Below, piece by piece: positions 31,976 to 39,651 of a DNA stretch of 64,000 nt. How positions within the stretch are numbered: position 1 is the stretch's first letter; every line of letters begins with the position of its first letter. Position numbers and translations under genes: made by a program. Source of the DNA: an uncultured Acidimicrobiales bacterium. GTDB taxonomy: Bacteria; Actinomycetota; Acidimicrobiia; Acidimicrobiales; CATQHL01. The stretch lies in NCBI GenBank assembly GCA_958295925.1, contig OY282384.1:127572-191571 (forward strand), written 5' to 3'. The notes under the pieces were generated by a model that was not told the origin of the DNA, searched no databases, and worked only from the letters and a program-made list of their open reading frames with translations.

Positions 31976-32239
31976 ATGAACCAGTCAATCCACTATCACC
32001 AGTATCACCAGGAAACCATTCCCGCCCCCTGGCCGGCCTGGCTCCAGGCCTGGCTGCTGTTCTGCCTCATGGGAACGGTCATCGGCAGCACGCTCATCGT
32101 CCGAGCCTACTTCGGTGAGCTGACCGGCCTGCTGAACGCCATCCTGGCCCCGGTCGGCGCCCTGGCCTTCGCGGCCCTGCTCTGGCGGATGCACTTGGAC
32201 GGCCGCTTCGACCCCAGCGCATGGCAGCGCAAGGACTGA
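31976..32239 (+). CDS. Two-helix membrane protein
   Basis: 87 aa, start preceded by CGGGAGAGAAC. A His/Tyr/Gln-rich N-terminus (IHYHQYHQE) precedes membrane segments AWLLFCLMGTVIGSTLIV and ILAPVGALAFAALLW. Likely co-transcribed with the preceding gene. Function unknown. Confidence 0.5.
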   Translation: MNQSIHYHQYHQETIPAPWPAWLQAWLLFCLMGTVIGSTLIVRAYFGELTGLLNAILAPVGALAFAALLWRMHLDGRFDPSAWQRKD

Positions 32240-32301
32240 AACAAAGCAATCCCACCAAACATTCCACCAGCAGTCCACCAGCAGTCGAAGGAGCATAAGC
32301 G

Positions 32302-32507
32302 ATGCATCACCGCACGCCCCTGGGCCCGTACCCAACGCCGAGAGCCAACGGAATCAGTTCAACCAAGACTATTCACCCTACCCCCGCGTACCCCGCGTCA
32401 AGGAACAGGACAACGACGACCTCACTCTGCTGGGAGCCCTAGGCGCCATCGGGATCAGCGTTGTCGCCGGCGTGGGGATAGGGCTCTTCCTCTGCGCAGT
32501 GTCGTAA
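32302..32507 (+). pseudogene. Tiny membrane protein with DYSPYP motif, frameshifted
   Basis: ATG after CGAAGGAGCATAAGCG reads MHHRTPLGP and then goes out of register. The frame carrying QFNQDYSPYPRVPRVKEQ and the membrane helix LLGALGAIGISVVAGVGIGL runs to TAA 32505-32507 but has no start codon of its own. A one-base change between about 32325 and 32345 would join them. It belongs to the YSPYP group. Confidence 0.45.
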
Positions 32508-32545
32508 ACCAACCCAACCAGTACCATCCCCCAGGAGTAACTCAA

Positions 32546-32782
32546 ATGTGTGTTTACTGCCAGGCCGCCCAGAGCCGCCGAGCTAGACAGAACGCCAACC
32601 CGGCGCCGGCTAACCAGCCGGAAAGCCGCCAGCCCAGGTTCAATCCCAATTATTCGCCTTATCCGACAGAACCCGAAGTCCCCAGCACCGCCGGCGCCCT
32701 CGCCGCCCGCCTGGTCGTCAGCGCCGTCATCGGGCTGGTAACCACCGCCGCCCTGCTGCTGTCTTACCGGATTCTCACGTAA
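32546..32782 (+). CDS. Tiny membrane protein with NYSPYP motif
   Basis: 78 aa, start preceded by CCAGGAGTAACTCAA. MCVYCQAAQSRRARQNAN gives a CxxC near the N-terminus. Then RFNPNYSPYPTEPE and one membrane helix (LVVSAVIGLVTTAALLLSY). The shared motif FNxNYSPYP ties it to the genes at 2.9, 29.5 and 32.3 kb. Function unknown. Confidence 0.55.
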   Translation: MCVYCQAAQSRRARQNANPAPANQPESRQPRFNPNYSPYPTEPEVPSTAGALAARLVVSAVIGLVTTAALLLSYRILT

Positions 32783-32828
32783 GAACCCACCAACTCAGCC
32801 CAGCAACACCAACATCGAAGGAACATCA

Positions 32829-33050
32829 ATGCCAGCTCAGCCGGCAACCCGGCCCTACCGCCACGAACTGCTCCACCACCTGGTGGCCAGCGTAGCCATC
32901 ATCCTGATAATATTAGCCACCACTTCGGCTACCACGCCTTCGACCCCAAGAGCGAAGAATCACCAACGAAGTACCAGAACACCCAACGGGAGAACACACC
33001 GGCCAACTCAGCCGGCAATTCCCCGGAATTACGAAACCCAAGCATTCTAA
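32829..33050 (+). CDS. Tiny single-pass membrane protein, uncertain C-terminus
   Basis: 73 aa, start preceded by CGAAGGAACATCA. LLHHLVASVAIILIILATTS is a clear membrane segment. After it the frame becomes Thr/Pro/Arg-rich, whereas the neighbouring frame reads more naturally (YHAFDPKSEESPTKYQNTQ), so a one-base indel near 32930 is possible. Function unknown. Confidence 0.4.
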   Translation: MPAQPATRPYRHELLHHLVASVAIILIILATTSATTPSTPRAKNHQRSTRTPNGRTHRPTQPAIPRNYETQAF

Positions 33051-33346
33051 TCAGCCGAACATCCATGATTCGCCGCTAAAGGCGGTCCACGAAATTCGTA
33101 AGATTTCTCCCCAAGGGACCACTCTGAGACCAACCCGTAAAACCCCAGCTCCCGACGCCGACCCGCACTGACCTGGAAAACCGCCCGAACCCAGTTTCCG
33201 GCGGTTCCGGTCCGGACCGCCGGTTCCGTGATAGAATCAAATTGCCCCGAAAGGCAACACCCGGAACCAGTTCCGCGACTGCCGTCGTCCAGACTGCGAG
33301 CAGACTAAGACGACTAAGACCACGAACCCAGCGTCAGGAGCGCCCC
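33051..33346. promoter_or_regulatory. Intergenic region with inverted repeat and candidate -10
   Basis: About 300 nt before the first gene of the DUF3782-like cluster. CCGGCGGT (33198-33205) and ACCGCCGG (33216-33223) form an 8-bp stem around a doubled TCCGG. TAGAAT at 33232-33237 is a candidate -10 box 8 nt after the inverted repeat, so the repeat would overlap the promoter as an operator or attenuator. Another small hairpin (CCGCTAAAGGCGG) is near 33072. Confidence 0.4.
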
Positions 33347-34258
33347 ATGACCGACACCGCCGCCCGCGTCACCCAGCTCGAAGCCGGCTACTCCCAGCTG
33401 TTCCAGAACCAGAACAGCCTGGCCCAAACCATGGCCGCCGTCCAGCAAACCCAGGCCCAGCTGCTCCAAGACCAGCAGGCCGCCAGCCGCATCATCGCCA
33501 ACCTGGTCGAAAAACAGCAGCAGATGAACCAGGAATCCCACCTGCTGACCCAGGCCATCGAGCGAATCCTCCAGGCCATCCCCGACCTGCGCCAAGACCT
33601 GAAGCAAGAAATCGGCCAATTGGAGACCACCATGACCAATATGCACCACGAACAGCAGAAAACCAACTCCTACCTGGAGGCCCTGAGCCACACCCAAACT
33701 AAGATGCAGGCCCACCTGGAAGCCGCCCAGGCCGAGCAGAAACAGACCAATTCCCACCTGGCCCAAATGCACCGGCAGATGGGTCGGCTCAACGGCTCCG
33801 ACTTCGAACGCCGCATCATCCGCGACACCAGGACGAAATCTTCCACCAACTGGGTCGTCCCCGACCGGCTGATCTCCGAACCCAACGAAATACCCGCCGA
33901 CCTGGTCCGCCTGGCCCAGGAAGCGGTCGAACAAGAGAAAATCACCGCCGAAGAGGCGGCCCTGATCCGCGCCGTCGACCTGGTCGTGGTCGGCCACCGA
34001 ACCGGGCCGCCCAGCCAGACCGAACTCCCGGAAAACCGACGCTACGTCGTCATCGAAGCATCAGTAACACCCGACATAGACGACGTCACCCGCGCCCAGG
34101 AAAGAGCCCAACTCCTGCACCAAGCCACCGGCATCCAGTGCATCCCGGCCGTCGCCGGCGAGTCCATCGACCCCGCCCTGGACGAACAAGCCGCCGAACT
34201 CGGCGTCCAACTGCTCCGGCTGCCCGGCAAGACCAAAGCGCAGAAAGACGAAGCCTAG
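33347..34258 (+). CDS. DUF3782-like coiled-coil protein, paralogue 3
   Basis: 303 aa from ATG after CAGGAGCGCCCC. Residues 5-150 form an unbroken Gln-rich coiled coil (VTQLEAGYSQLFQNQNSLAQ, SYLEALSHTQTKMQAHLEAA). GSDFERRIIRDTR starts the folded part. KITAEEAALIRAVDLVVVGH then RRYVVIEASVTPDIDDVTRA, QERAQLLHQATG, PAVAGESI and LGVQLLRL complete the conserved core. The E-A-S triad lacks the Lys of PD-(D/E)XK nucleases. It is the cleanest representative of the family here. Role unknown; a DNA-related function is likely from the fold assignment. Confidence 0.65.
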   Translation: MTDTAARVTQLEAGYSQLFQNQNSLAQTMAAVQQTQAQLLQDQQAASRIIANLVEKQQQMNQESHLLTQAIERILQAIPDLRQDLKQEIGQLETTMTNMHHEQQKTNSYLEALSHTQTKMQAHLEAAQAEQKQTNSHLAQMHRQMGRLNGSDFERRIIRDTRTKSSTNWVVPDRLISEPNEIPADLVRLAQEAVEQEKITAEEAALIRAVDLVVVGHRTGPPSQTELPENRRYVVIEASVTPDIDDVTRAQERAQLLHQATGIQCIPAVAGESIDPALDEQAAELGVQLLRLPGKTKAQKDEA

Positions 34259-34316
34259 CCCCAGCAACCCAGCGACACCAGCGACACCGGCGACCAGCGC
34301 CAACGCGGGAAGAAAC

Positions 34317-35336
34317 ATGAACCACCAAGTCAACCCCTCAGCCACCAGCTCAGCCAGGTCAGCAACCCAGCCGGACCACCCCGCCCCCCAGGCCGACCTG
34401 CTGGAACCCTACGACCGCCAGCGCCGCCTGGAGGACGAAAACCGGAGCGACTGGCGCCTGAAGTTCGAGATCAACGACGTCCGCGCCCAGCGGCAATGGA
34501 AAGCCCACCGCAAGCTGACCCAGCGCCTGCAGAGCGAATATCTCCTGGAATGCTACTCCACCACCTGGTTCCCCGCCCAAGGACAGATCGGCCTAGCCAA
34601 TCGCCTACAGCAAACCCGCCAGGGCAACCCCCAGGAACAGCCGGACGAACAGCCGGACGAACAGCCGGACGAACAGCCGGACGAACAGCCGGATGAACAG
34701 CCGGACGAACAGCCGGATGAATCAAGCCAACCGACCCGCTACAACAGCCAATACAACAGCCAATACAACAGCCAATACAACAGCCAATACAACAGCCGGC
34801 GCCGACCCTGGAACCCCATCACCTTCGCAGAAGCCCAGGCCATCCTGCGCGCCCACCTGATACTCCGGCTGGACAATCCCAACGCGAACCCCTACGGAAT
34901 ATATCAGCCCTATCACTACAACCAGGCCGCCCTCTGCTACGGAATCGAAGCCACGCCCCTGGAGAGCATCCTCTACCAGCAGAACCTCCGCGCCCAGCGG
35001 GCCCGGGCCAAGCTCCAAGACCCCGGCTACCAGCCGGCCACCGACCCCGACTTCCCCCACGAACTGGACGACCCCTTCCACGACTGCTACCTGCTGCTCT
35101 GCACCGCCGAACGCCCCGGCCCCGCCGAGGTGCACCGCGCCGCCCGGGCCGCCCGCCTGCTGGAACGAACCAGCGGCCGACCGGCCATCCCCGCCATCGG
35201 CGGCCAGGACGACGGCCCGCCCCACGATTGGCGCGAAGCCATCGAGCCCTACGCGCACCAGCGCGGCGTAACCTGCTTCACCCTACAGCTGGACGACCGG
35301 CCCTGGGAATGGCGCCCCGACGTCCCCGTCCGGTAA
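34317..35336 (+). CDS. DUF3782-like protein, paralogue 4, with two repeat arrays
   Basis: 339 aa, start preceded by GGGAAGAAAC. The N-terminal half is charged and helical and carries EQPD repeated seven times, then QYNS repeated five times, from two adjacent 12-nt arrays. The folded part has TFAEAQAILRAHLILR and a C-terminal core CYLLLCTAERPGPAEVHRAA, RAARLLERTSGRPAIPAIGG, then YAHQRGVTCFTL. The core Glu/Ser pair is not kept (C-T-A), so it is probably inactive even if relatives are enzymes. Confidence 0.55.
   Translation: MNHQVNPSATSSARSATQPDHPAPQADLLEPYDRQRRLEDENRSDWRLKFEINDVRAQRQWKAHRKLTQRLQSEYLLECYSTTWFPAQGQIGLANRLQQTRQGNPQEQPDEQPDEQPDEQPDEQPDEQPDEQPDESSQPTRYNSQYNSQYNSQYNSQYNSRRRPWNPITFAEAQAILRAHLILRLDNPNANPYGIYQPYHYNQAALCYGIEATPLESILYQQNLRAQRARAKLQDPGYQPATDPDFPHELDDPFHDCYLLLCTAERPGPAEVHRAARAARLLERTSGRPAIPAIGGQDDGPPHDWREAIEPYAHQRGVTCFTLQLDDRPWEWRPDVPVR
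34635..34718 (+). repeat. 12-nt in-frame tandem repeat (EQPD), seven copies
   Basis: Seven copies of GAACAGCCGGAC, two ending in GAT instead of GAC. Confidence 0.97.
34740..34799 (+). repeat. 12-nt in-frame tandem repeat (QYNS), five copies
   Basis: Four perfect copies of TACAACAGCCAA and a fifth with two changes, 21 nt after the EQPD array in the same gene. Confidence 0.97.
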
Positions 35337-35397
35337 GCTGGCCAACCAGCTATCCAATAAGCCAAATCAGAAACCGGGCAAACCCCAGGAGAACGCC

Positions 35398-36099
35398 ATG
35401 ACCACCCGGAACACCCGGAACACCCTCCTCGCCCGGCAGCAAATCCAACAGAACACCCGCCGCATCGCCCGGCAAACGACCCGGATAAACGCCCTGCTCA
35501 ACGCTCAAAGTAACACCCAAACCAACGGCAGCCGATTCGAAAGAGAAGCCCACCACCGCCTCCCCCGGCTGATCCGACGGCAACTCAACCTCCGGGAAAC
35601 CCGGCATCTCTGGTCCCAACTCCGCCGGGAACCGGAACTGACCCCCATCCTGGACCAGGCCATCGACGAAGAGCGCTGCTCCTTCGCCGACGCCGACGCC
35701 ATCGAAGGCGCCAACCAGGTCCTCTCCGCCCTGAAGGACGACCCAGACAACCGGACAGCCAACCGGACAGCCAGCCGGACTGACAGCCAGCGCCCGCCGG
35801 CCACCGTCTACGTCCTAGTCGAACTGCCAAAGGCCACCAACCAAATCACCACCCAAATCACCACCCAAATCACCACCCAAATCACCACCCAAATCGAAGC
35901 CAAAGACATCCATCGGGCGGTCCACCGCAGCCGCTTGCTGGAACAGGCGACCAGAACGACCGCCATCCCCCTGGTCGCCGGCGAAAGCATCTCCGACCTC
36001 GACCGCGCCGTCGCCCAGCAATACGGCATCCAGGTCATCCTGCTCGCCCCGGACCAACATCACGACGAATACCCACCCGAGCCAGAGCCGCTACCCTGA
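35398..36099 (+). CDS. DUF3782-like protein, paralogue 5
   Basis: 233 aa, start preceded by CCAGGAGAACGCC. A short N-terminal helix replaces the long coiled coil. GSRFEREAHHRLPRLIRRQL opens the folded part, followed by RCSFADADAIEGANQVL. Two repeat arrays interrupt the core: RTAN-type before TVYVLVELPKAT, and TTQI (four copies) between that strand and KDIHRAVHRSRLLEQAT, exactly where the strand should pass to the helix. AIPLVAGESI and YGIQVILL end it. The insertion probably forms a loop or extended strand. Confidence 0.6.
   Translation: MTTRNTRNTLLARQQIQQNTRRIARQTTRINALLNAQSNTQTNGSRFEREAHHRLPRLIRRQLNLRETRHLWSQLRREPELTPILDQAIDEERCSFADADAIEGANQVLSALKDDPDNRTANRTASRTDSQRPPATVYVLVELPKATNQITTQITTQITTQITTQIEAKDIHRAVHRSRLLEQATRTTAIPLVAGESISDLDRAVAQQYGIQVILLAPDQHHDEYPPEPEPLP
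35749..35784 (+). repeat. 12-nt in-frame tandem repeat (NRTA/SRTD)
   Basis: Two perfect copies of AACCGGACAGCC and a diverged third. Confidence 0.85.
35842..35889 (+). repeat. 12-nt in-frame tandem repeat (QITT), four copies
   Basis: Four perfect copies of CAAATCACCACC, inserted in the conserved core of the DUF3782-like gene. Confidence 0.96.
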
Positions 36100-36264
36100 G
36101 CGTCAATCCCCTTCCGCCATTCCAATCCCAACCTTCCCCCCAACCCCCAACCCCCATCCCCCTGCCCAAAATTCTTCAACCATCCCCATCTCCCGGCTTA
36201 TCAACAATAGCAACTCCACTGCGACATCACTACAGGGCCACTGCAAAATCGCGCACCCCGCTGA

Positions 36265-36270
36265 TATAAT
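36265..36270 (+). promoter_or_regulatory. Candidate -10 box upstream of paralogue 6
   Basis: Perfect TATAAT 31 nt before the start codon, in a 200-nt gap with nothing else in it. The -35 region at 17 nt (TGCAAA) is weak. Confidence 0.45.
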
Positions 36271-36301
36271 CGAAACAGGGGAGCCCTCAGGAGTAAAGCG
36301 A

Positions 36302-37204
36302 ATGACCACGACCACCCCGGACAACCGCCAGAACGACCGCTTCGGCGAACAATTGCGCAACGCCCTGCGCCATGACCAGGAGACGCGCCGCGCCCTTTGG
36401 CAATTCCTGGAAGAAGAACCAGAGACCATCAACACGGAAGTCCCAGAACAAACCACCGAACCGGCATCAGAACCAGAGCTTGCTCCAGAGGCGACTTCAG
36501 CGCCGACCACCGAAGCAGGAATCGCCCAGCTCACCGCCACCCTGGAACGATTCATCGAAACCACCGACCGGAATTTCCGGGAGCTGCGCCAAGACCTCCG
36601 CCAGGACATCCAAGAAAGCCACTCCGGACTCCTCGCGGAAATCCACGACACCCAAGAAAAGATGGACGCCGGCTACCACCGCCTGCACACCAGGGTCCAG
36701 TCCAACCATAAGAAGCTCACCCGCCGGCTCAGCCATCTGGACCGACAAATCGGCGACGCCAGCGGCGACGAATACGAACGCCGCGCCGCCCTCCAGACGC
36801 CGCGGCTGCTGAACCGCGACAAGCAAATCCGCCTCCAGAAGGCCCGCAGCGTCTGGGCCAAGACCCACGCCAACCCGCCCCTCCGGGACCAACTGGACCA
36901 GGCCCTCGCCGCCGGCCGCGTCACCAAGGACGAAGTCAAAGAAATCAAGCAGGCCGACCTGGTCTTCCGCGGCTCCACCACCCCAAAGCGCGCCCGCCGG
37001 CCCCAATACGCCCTGCTGGAAGCGTCCCGAACGGTCCAGGCCCACGACGTGGAACGAGCCCGAGACCGCGCCCTGCTGCTGGCCCAGGCCCTGGGAGAAC
37101 CAGTCGCTCCCGCCGTCATCGGCCAGACTATCAACCCCAACATCGCCCAGTACGCCGCCCGCCTCCGGGTCCACTGGCTGCAAACCCGGCAACCCGACGA
37201 ATAA
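36302..37204 (+). CDS. DUF3782-like coiled-coil protein, paralogue 6
   Basis: 300 aa, start preceded by CAGGAGTAAAGCG. An acidic Glu/Thr/Pro-rich stretch precedes a coiled coil (LERFIETTDRNFRELRQDLR, HTRVQSNHKKLTRRLSHLDR). GDEYERRAALQTPRLL opens the fold. RVTKDEVKEIKQADLVFRGS is the best match to the mid-family motif. The core is QYALLEASRTVQAHDVERAR, DRALLLAQALGEPVAPAVIG, then LRVHWLQT. Ends within a 12-nt repeat. E-A-S instead of E-x-K at the putative active site. Confidence 0.65.
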   Translation: MTTTTPDNRQNDRFGEQLRNALRHDQETRRALWQFLEEEPETINTEVPEQTTEPASEPELAPEATSAPTTEAGIAQLTATLERFIETTDRNFRELRQDLRQDIQESHSGLLAEIHDTQEKMDAGYHRLHTRVQSNHKKLTRRLSHLDRQIGDASGDEYERRAALQTPRLLNRDKQIRLQKARSVWAKTHANPPLRDQLDQALAAGRVTKDEVKEIKQADLVFRGSTTPKRARRPQYALLEASRTVQAHDVERARDRALLLAQALGEPVAPAVIGQTINPNIAQYAARLRVHWLQTRQPDE

Positions 37205-37226
37205 CCCGACGAATAACCCGACGAAT
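37191..37226 (+). repeat. 12-nt tandem repeat across a stop codon, three copies
   Basis: Three copies of AACCCGACGAAT. The stop codon TAA straddles the first and second copies, so two copies are outside the gene. Confidence 0.94.
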
Positions 37227-37246
37227 AGTCGGCAGAAAGCAGGTCG

Positions 37247-38238
37247 ATGACCACCCAACACCGCCTCCCCGGCCGGACCGGCCCCACCGCCAAACCGGCC
37301 TTCCTGCAGCGACTCCGCCGTCCCCAGGCCCCCGGCTACAAGCGATACGCCAAGCTGCCCCTGCGCTACGCCGGCGGGAAGTCCCGCGCCGTCGGCCAGA
37401 TAATCCAGCACTTCCCGGAAAACCTGACCAGCCTGGTCTCTCCCTTCCTGGGCGGCGGCGCCGTGGAAGTCGCCAATGCGATAGAACTGGACATCCCCGT
37501 CCAGGCGTACGACGTCTTCGACCTGCTGACCAACTACTGGCAGGCCCAACTCAACCAGCCGGAAGCGCTGGCCGACCGGATAACCCGGCTGGGCCCGCCC
37601 ACCACCGACAACTACGCCGCGGTCAAAGAACGACTCAAAACCCACTGGGGAGGCGAAGAGCTAATTAAAGACCCAACAGAACTGGCCGCCCATTACTGGT
37701 ACAACCACAACCTCAGCTACGGACCCGGCTTCCTGGGCTGGCTGTCCAAAATCTATCAGGACCCCGCCCGGGTAGAGCGCCTCATCGACAAAGTGAGAAA
37801 CTTCCGCTGCCCCAACCGGCAAGCCGACGCAGGACGATTCCAGGAAACCATCCCGAAACCATCCCGGCCCACCCCAGAGACTTACTCTACTGCGACCCGC
37901 CCTACTACCTGGAAGGAGATTCCAAGATGTTCCGCGGCATCTACCCGCAAAGGAACTTCCCCGTTCATCACCAGGGCTTCGACCACGAACTGCTCAGAGA
38001 CCTGCTACATTCCCGCCCCGGCCGATTCGTGCTGTCCTACAATGACTGCTCAACCATCCGGGACTGGTACCAGGACTACGACATAGTCGAAGTGAGCTGG
38101 CAGTATTCCCTGGGCCAGGGCGAAACCCGCATCGGCAAGAATAGACTGGAACGAATAGAGAGCACCCCACAGGACCAACCCGGCCACAAGGCCAGCCACG
38201 TCAAACCATCTCACGAACTGCTTATTGTGAAACATTAA
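37247..38238 (+). pseudogene. D12-class DNA adenine methyltransferase broken by an 11-nt tandem duplication
   Basis: The first frame has LPLRYAGGKSRAVGQIIQHF (motif X with GGK) and VSPFLGGGAVEVANAI (motif I). After RFQETIP the frame is lost. The next frame carries DLLYCDPPYYLEGDSKM (catalytic DPPY at 37894-37905) and FVLSYNDCSTIRDWY, to a stop at 38238. The break coincides with GAAACCATCCC repeated exactly at 37844-37854 and 37855-37865. Removing one copy gives QETIPAHPRDLLYCDPPY and one uninterrupted gene of about 326 codons. This N6-adenine methyltransferase type is usual for phages and RM systems; no partner nuclease is seen. Confidence 0.8.
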
Positions 38239-38276
38239 CCCCGGCAGACCCCGGTCCAATCCGGCCAGCCGGTTGA

Positions 38277-38282
38277 TATAAT
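38277..38282 (+). promoter_or_regulatory. Candidate -10 box upstream of the RipA-family gene
   Basis: Perfect TATAAT 53 nt before the start codon. No clear -35 hexamer. Confidence 0.4.
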
Positions 38283-38335
38283 CCCAAAGAGACCAACAAA
38301 GTAAACCGCCAACTCCCCACCGGAGGCCCCCCACC

Positions 38336-38920
38336 ATGTCCACGCCATCCCAGCCCAGCACCACCGGGCACCACGACACCGACACCGAAACCAATAATAA
38401 CAACCCCCTGCGCCCCATACACCTGCTGGAGCAATACCAGCTATACGTGGAAATCGCCGACCGCACCACCCGGCGGAGAGAAGCCGCCAACCGCTTCTAC
38501 GCCGCGCTAACCACCATCGCCGCCGTCCTATTCGGCGTCTTGGTCCTGGACCAAATCGCCATTCCCGCCAGCCGCCACCTACAGGCCCTCACCATCCAAG
38601 CCCTCACCATCCAAGCCCTCACCATCCTGGCCACCGGCAGCCTCTTCGCCGCCGCCCTATCCGCCGTCTGGCTGCTCAACAACAATTCTTACCAGCAGCT
38701 GCACCAGGCCCAACGCCAGGTAATCAAGAACCTGGAGCAACATCTGCCCGTAGCCGGCTACTCGGAAGAATCGACCGATCTGGCCCAAAACCCCGGCCGC
38801 CAGCTCAACCTCCTGGCCAAACTGGCCAAAATCGAACACTACGTCCCCGTCTGCTACGCCTCGCTCTTCCTGACCATCGCCGCCTACGCCGGCTACCAGG
38901 CCTGGAAACTCATTGGATGA
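38336..38920 (+). CDS. RipA-family octameric membrane protein
   Basis: 194 aa, start preceded by CCGGAGGCCCCCCACC. LLEQYQLYVEIADRTTRRRE, then AANRFYAALTTIAAVLFGVL fits the RipA family: E-Q-Y-x-L-Y-V..A, R-R..A-N-x-F-Y, then a first membrane helix. SLFAAALSAVWLLNNNSYQQ, LHQAQRQVIKNLEQHLPV and the ending PVCYASLFLTIAAYAGY also match (L..AQ-x-V-I..LE..LP). Relatives are about 190 aa with two helices and sit in the cytoplasmic membrane; some are linked to virulence or stress, with a SLATT-like layout. A 15-nt array adds three QALTI units next to the second helix. Confidence 0.7.
   Translation: MSTPSQPSTTGHHDTDTETNNNNPLRPIHLLEQYQLYVEIADRTTRRREAANRFYAALTTIAAVLFGVLVLDQIAIPASRHLQALTIQALTIQALTILATGSLFAAALSAVWLLNNNSYQQLHQAQRQVIKNLEQHLPVAGYSEESTDLAQNPGRQLNLLAKLAKIEHYVPVCYASLFLTIAAYAGYQAWKLIG
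38585..38629 (+). repeat. 15-nt in-frame tandem repeat (ALTIQ)
   Basis: Two perfect copies of GCCCTCACCATCCAA and a third with two changes, in the loop or helix of the RipA-family gene. Confidence 0.93.
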
Positions 38921-38930
38921 ACCACACCGA

Positions 38931-38970
38931 CACAGACCAACACAGACCACCACAGACCAACACAGACCAC
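38931..38970 (+). repeat. 10-nt intergenic tandem repeat
   Basis: Four copies of CACAGACCAM (alternating A and C at the last base, so also two copies of a 20-mer) just after a stop codon. Not a multiple of 3. Confidence 0.93.
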
Positions 38971-38989
38971 CACTCCCTGGAAAGCAGCA

Positions 38990-39256
38990 ATGAAACGACA
39001 AGTCAACATCGACTGGACACGGACCATCCCCTTCCTGGCCGTCACCGCCCTGATCGCCGCCAGCATCGTCAAGAAAACCGTCAAGAAAACCGTCAAGAAA
39101 ACCGTCAAGAAAACCGTCAAGAAAACCGTCAAGAAAACCAGCAAGAAAACCAGCAAGAAAACCAGCAAGACCACCCCCGCCAGCAATCCCAAGACCACCC
39201 CCAGCCGGCCGAAACGCGCCACAAGCCGTTTTCCGGCCGGAAAAACCCAAGAGTAG
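38990..39256 (+). CDS. Small protein with membrane helix and polycationic KKTV repeats
   Basis: 88 aa, start after GGAAAGCAGCA. A short N-terminus and hydrophobic stretch (TIPFLAVTALIAASIV) lead into VKKT repeated six times and SKKT twice, from a 12-nt array, and a Lys/Arg/Pro/Thr end. Net charge is strongly positive. It resembles a histone-H1-like or surface-binding tail anchored at the membrane. Function unknown. Confidence 0.5.
   Translation: MKRQVNIDWTRTIPFLAVTALIAASIVKKTVKKTVKKTVKKTVKKTVKKTSKKTSKKTSKTTPASNPKTTPSRPKRATSRFPAGKTQE
39068..39163 (+). repeat. 12-nt in-frame tandem repeat (VKKT/SKKT), eight copies
   Basis: Six perfect copies of GTCAAGAAAACC followed by two of AGCAAGAAAACC, making one of the longest arrays in the window. 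Confidence 0.97.
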
Positions 39257-39651
39257 TCCTGGGAGTCCTGAAAGGCCCAAAAACGCCGCTACGCCCGCCC
39301 TGGCAACGCCGGCGGGCAAGAGAAAACTTGCTCCAACCCCCAAAAGTTCCCCGGAAGAGAGACGACGCCAAAACCCGGCCCCCGCCGGCCATCCCCTCCT
39401 CCCCAGCATTCCAGCACATTCAATTCCTTCCAACCTCCAGGGCCTCTCCCCTGGAAACCAGTCCCCGGAAGAGAAGCTCAAACTGCCCCCAGCCTGGAAC
39501 TACGCCGCCGGTCACCCCTATAAGAACCGCCGTCGGACTGGTAAAATGAAACCAGCACCAACCCAAAGACCTGACAACCGTAACCAGTTCCCCCAAGCCC
39601 CAACGCAATGCAAAAGGCTAACCAGAGACAGACCCGGAAAGGAACAAAGCC
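39257..39651. other. Non-coding gap with two short hairpins
   Basis: 395 nt without a protein-like frame. CCGCC/GGCGG inverted repeat near 39294-39316 and CCAGGG/CCCTGG near 39436-39452 could form small stems. TAAAAT at 39542-39547, about 105 nt before the next gene, is a possible -10 box. Confidence 0.3.

Noticed and set aside
36497-37645. 382-codon reverse-strand frame across paralogue 6 and the methyltransferase gene
   Set aside because: Gly/Val-rich shadow; both + strand genes are supported by motifs.
38917-39549. 210-codon + frame overlapping the KKTV gene
   Set aside because: It reads the tandem repeats in another frame (ENRQ repeats), lacks a ribosome site, and has no hydrophobic core.
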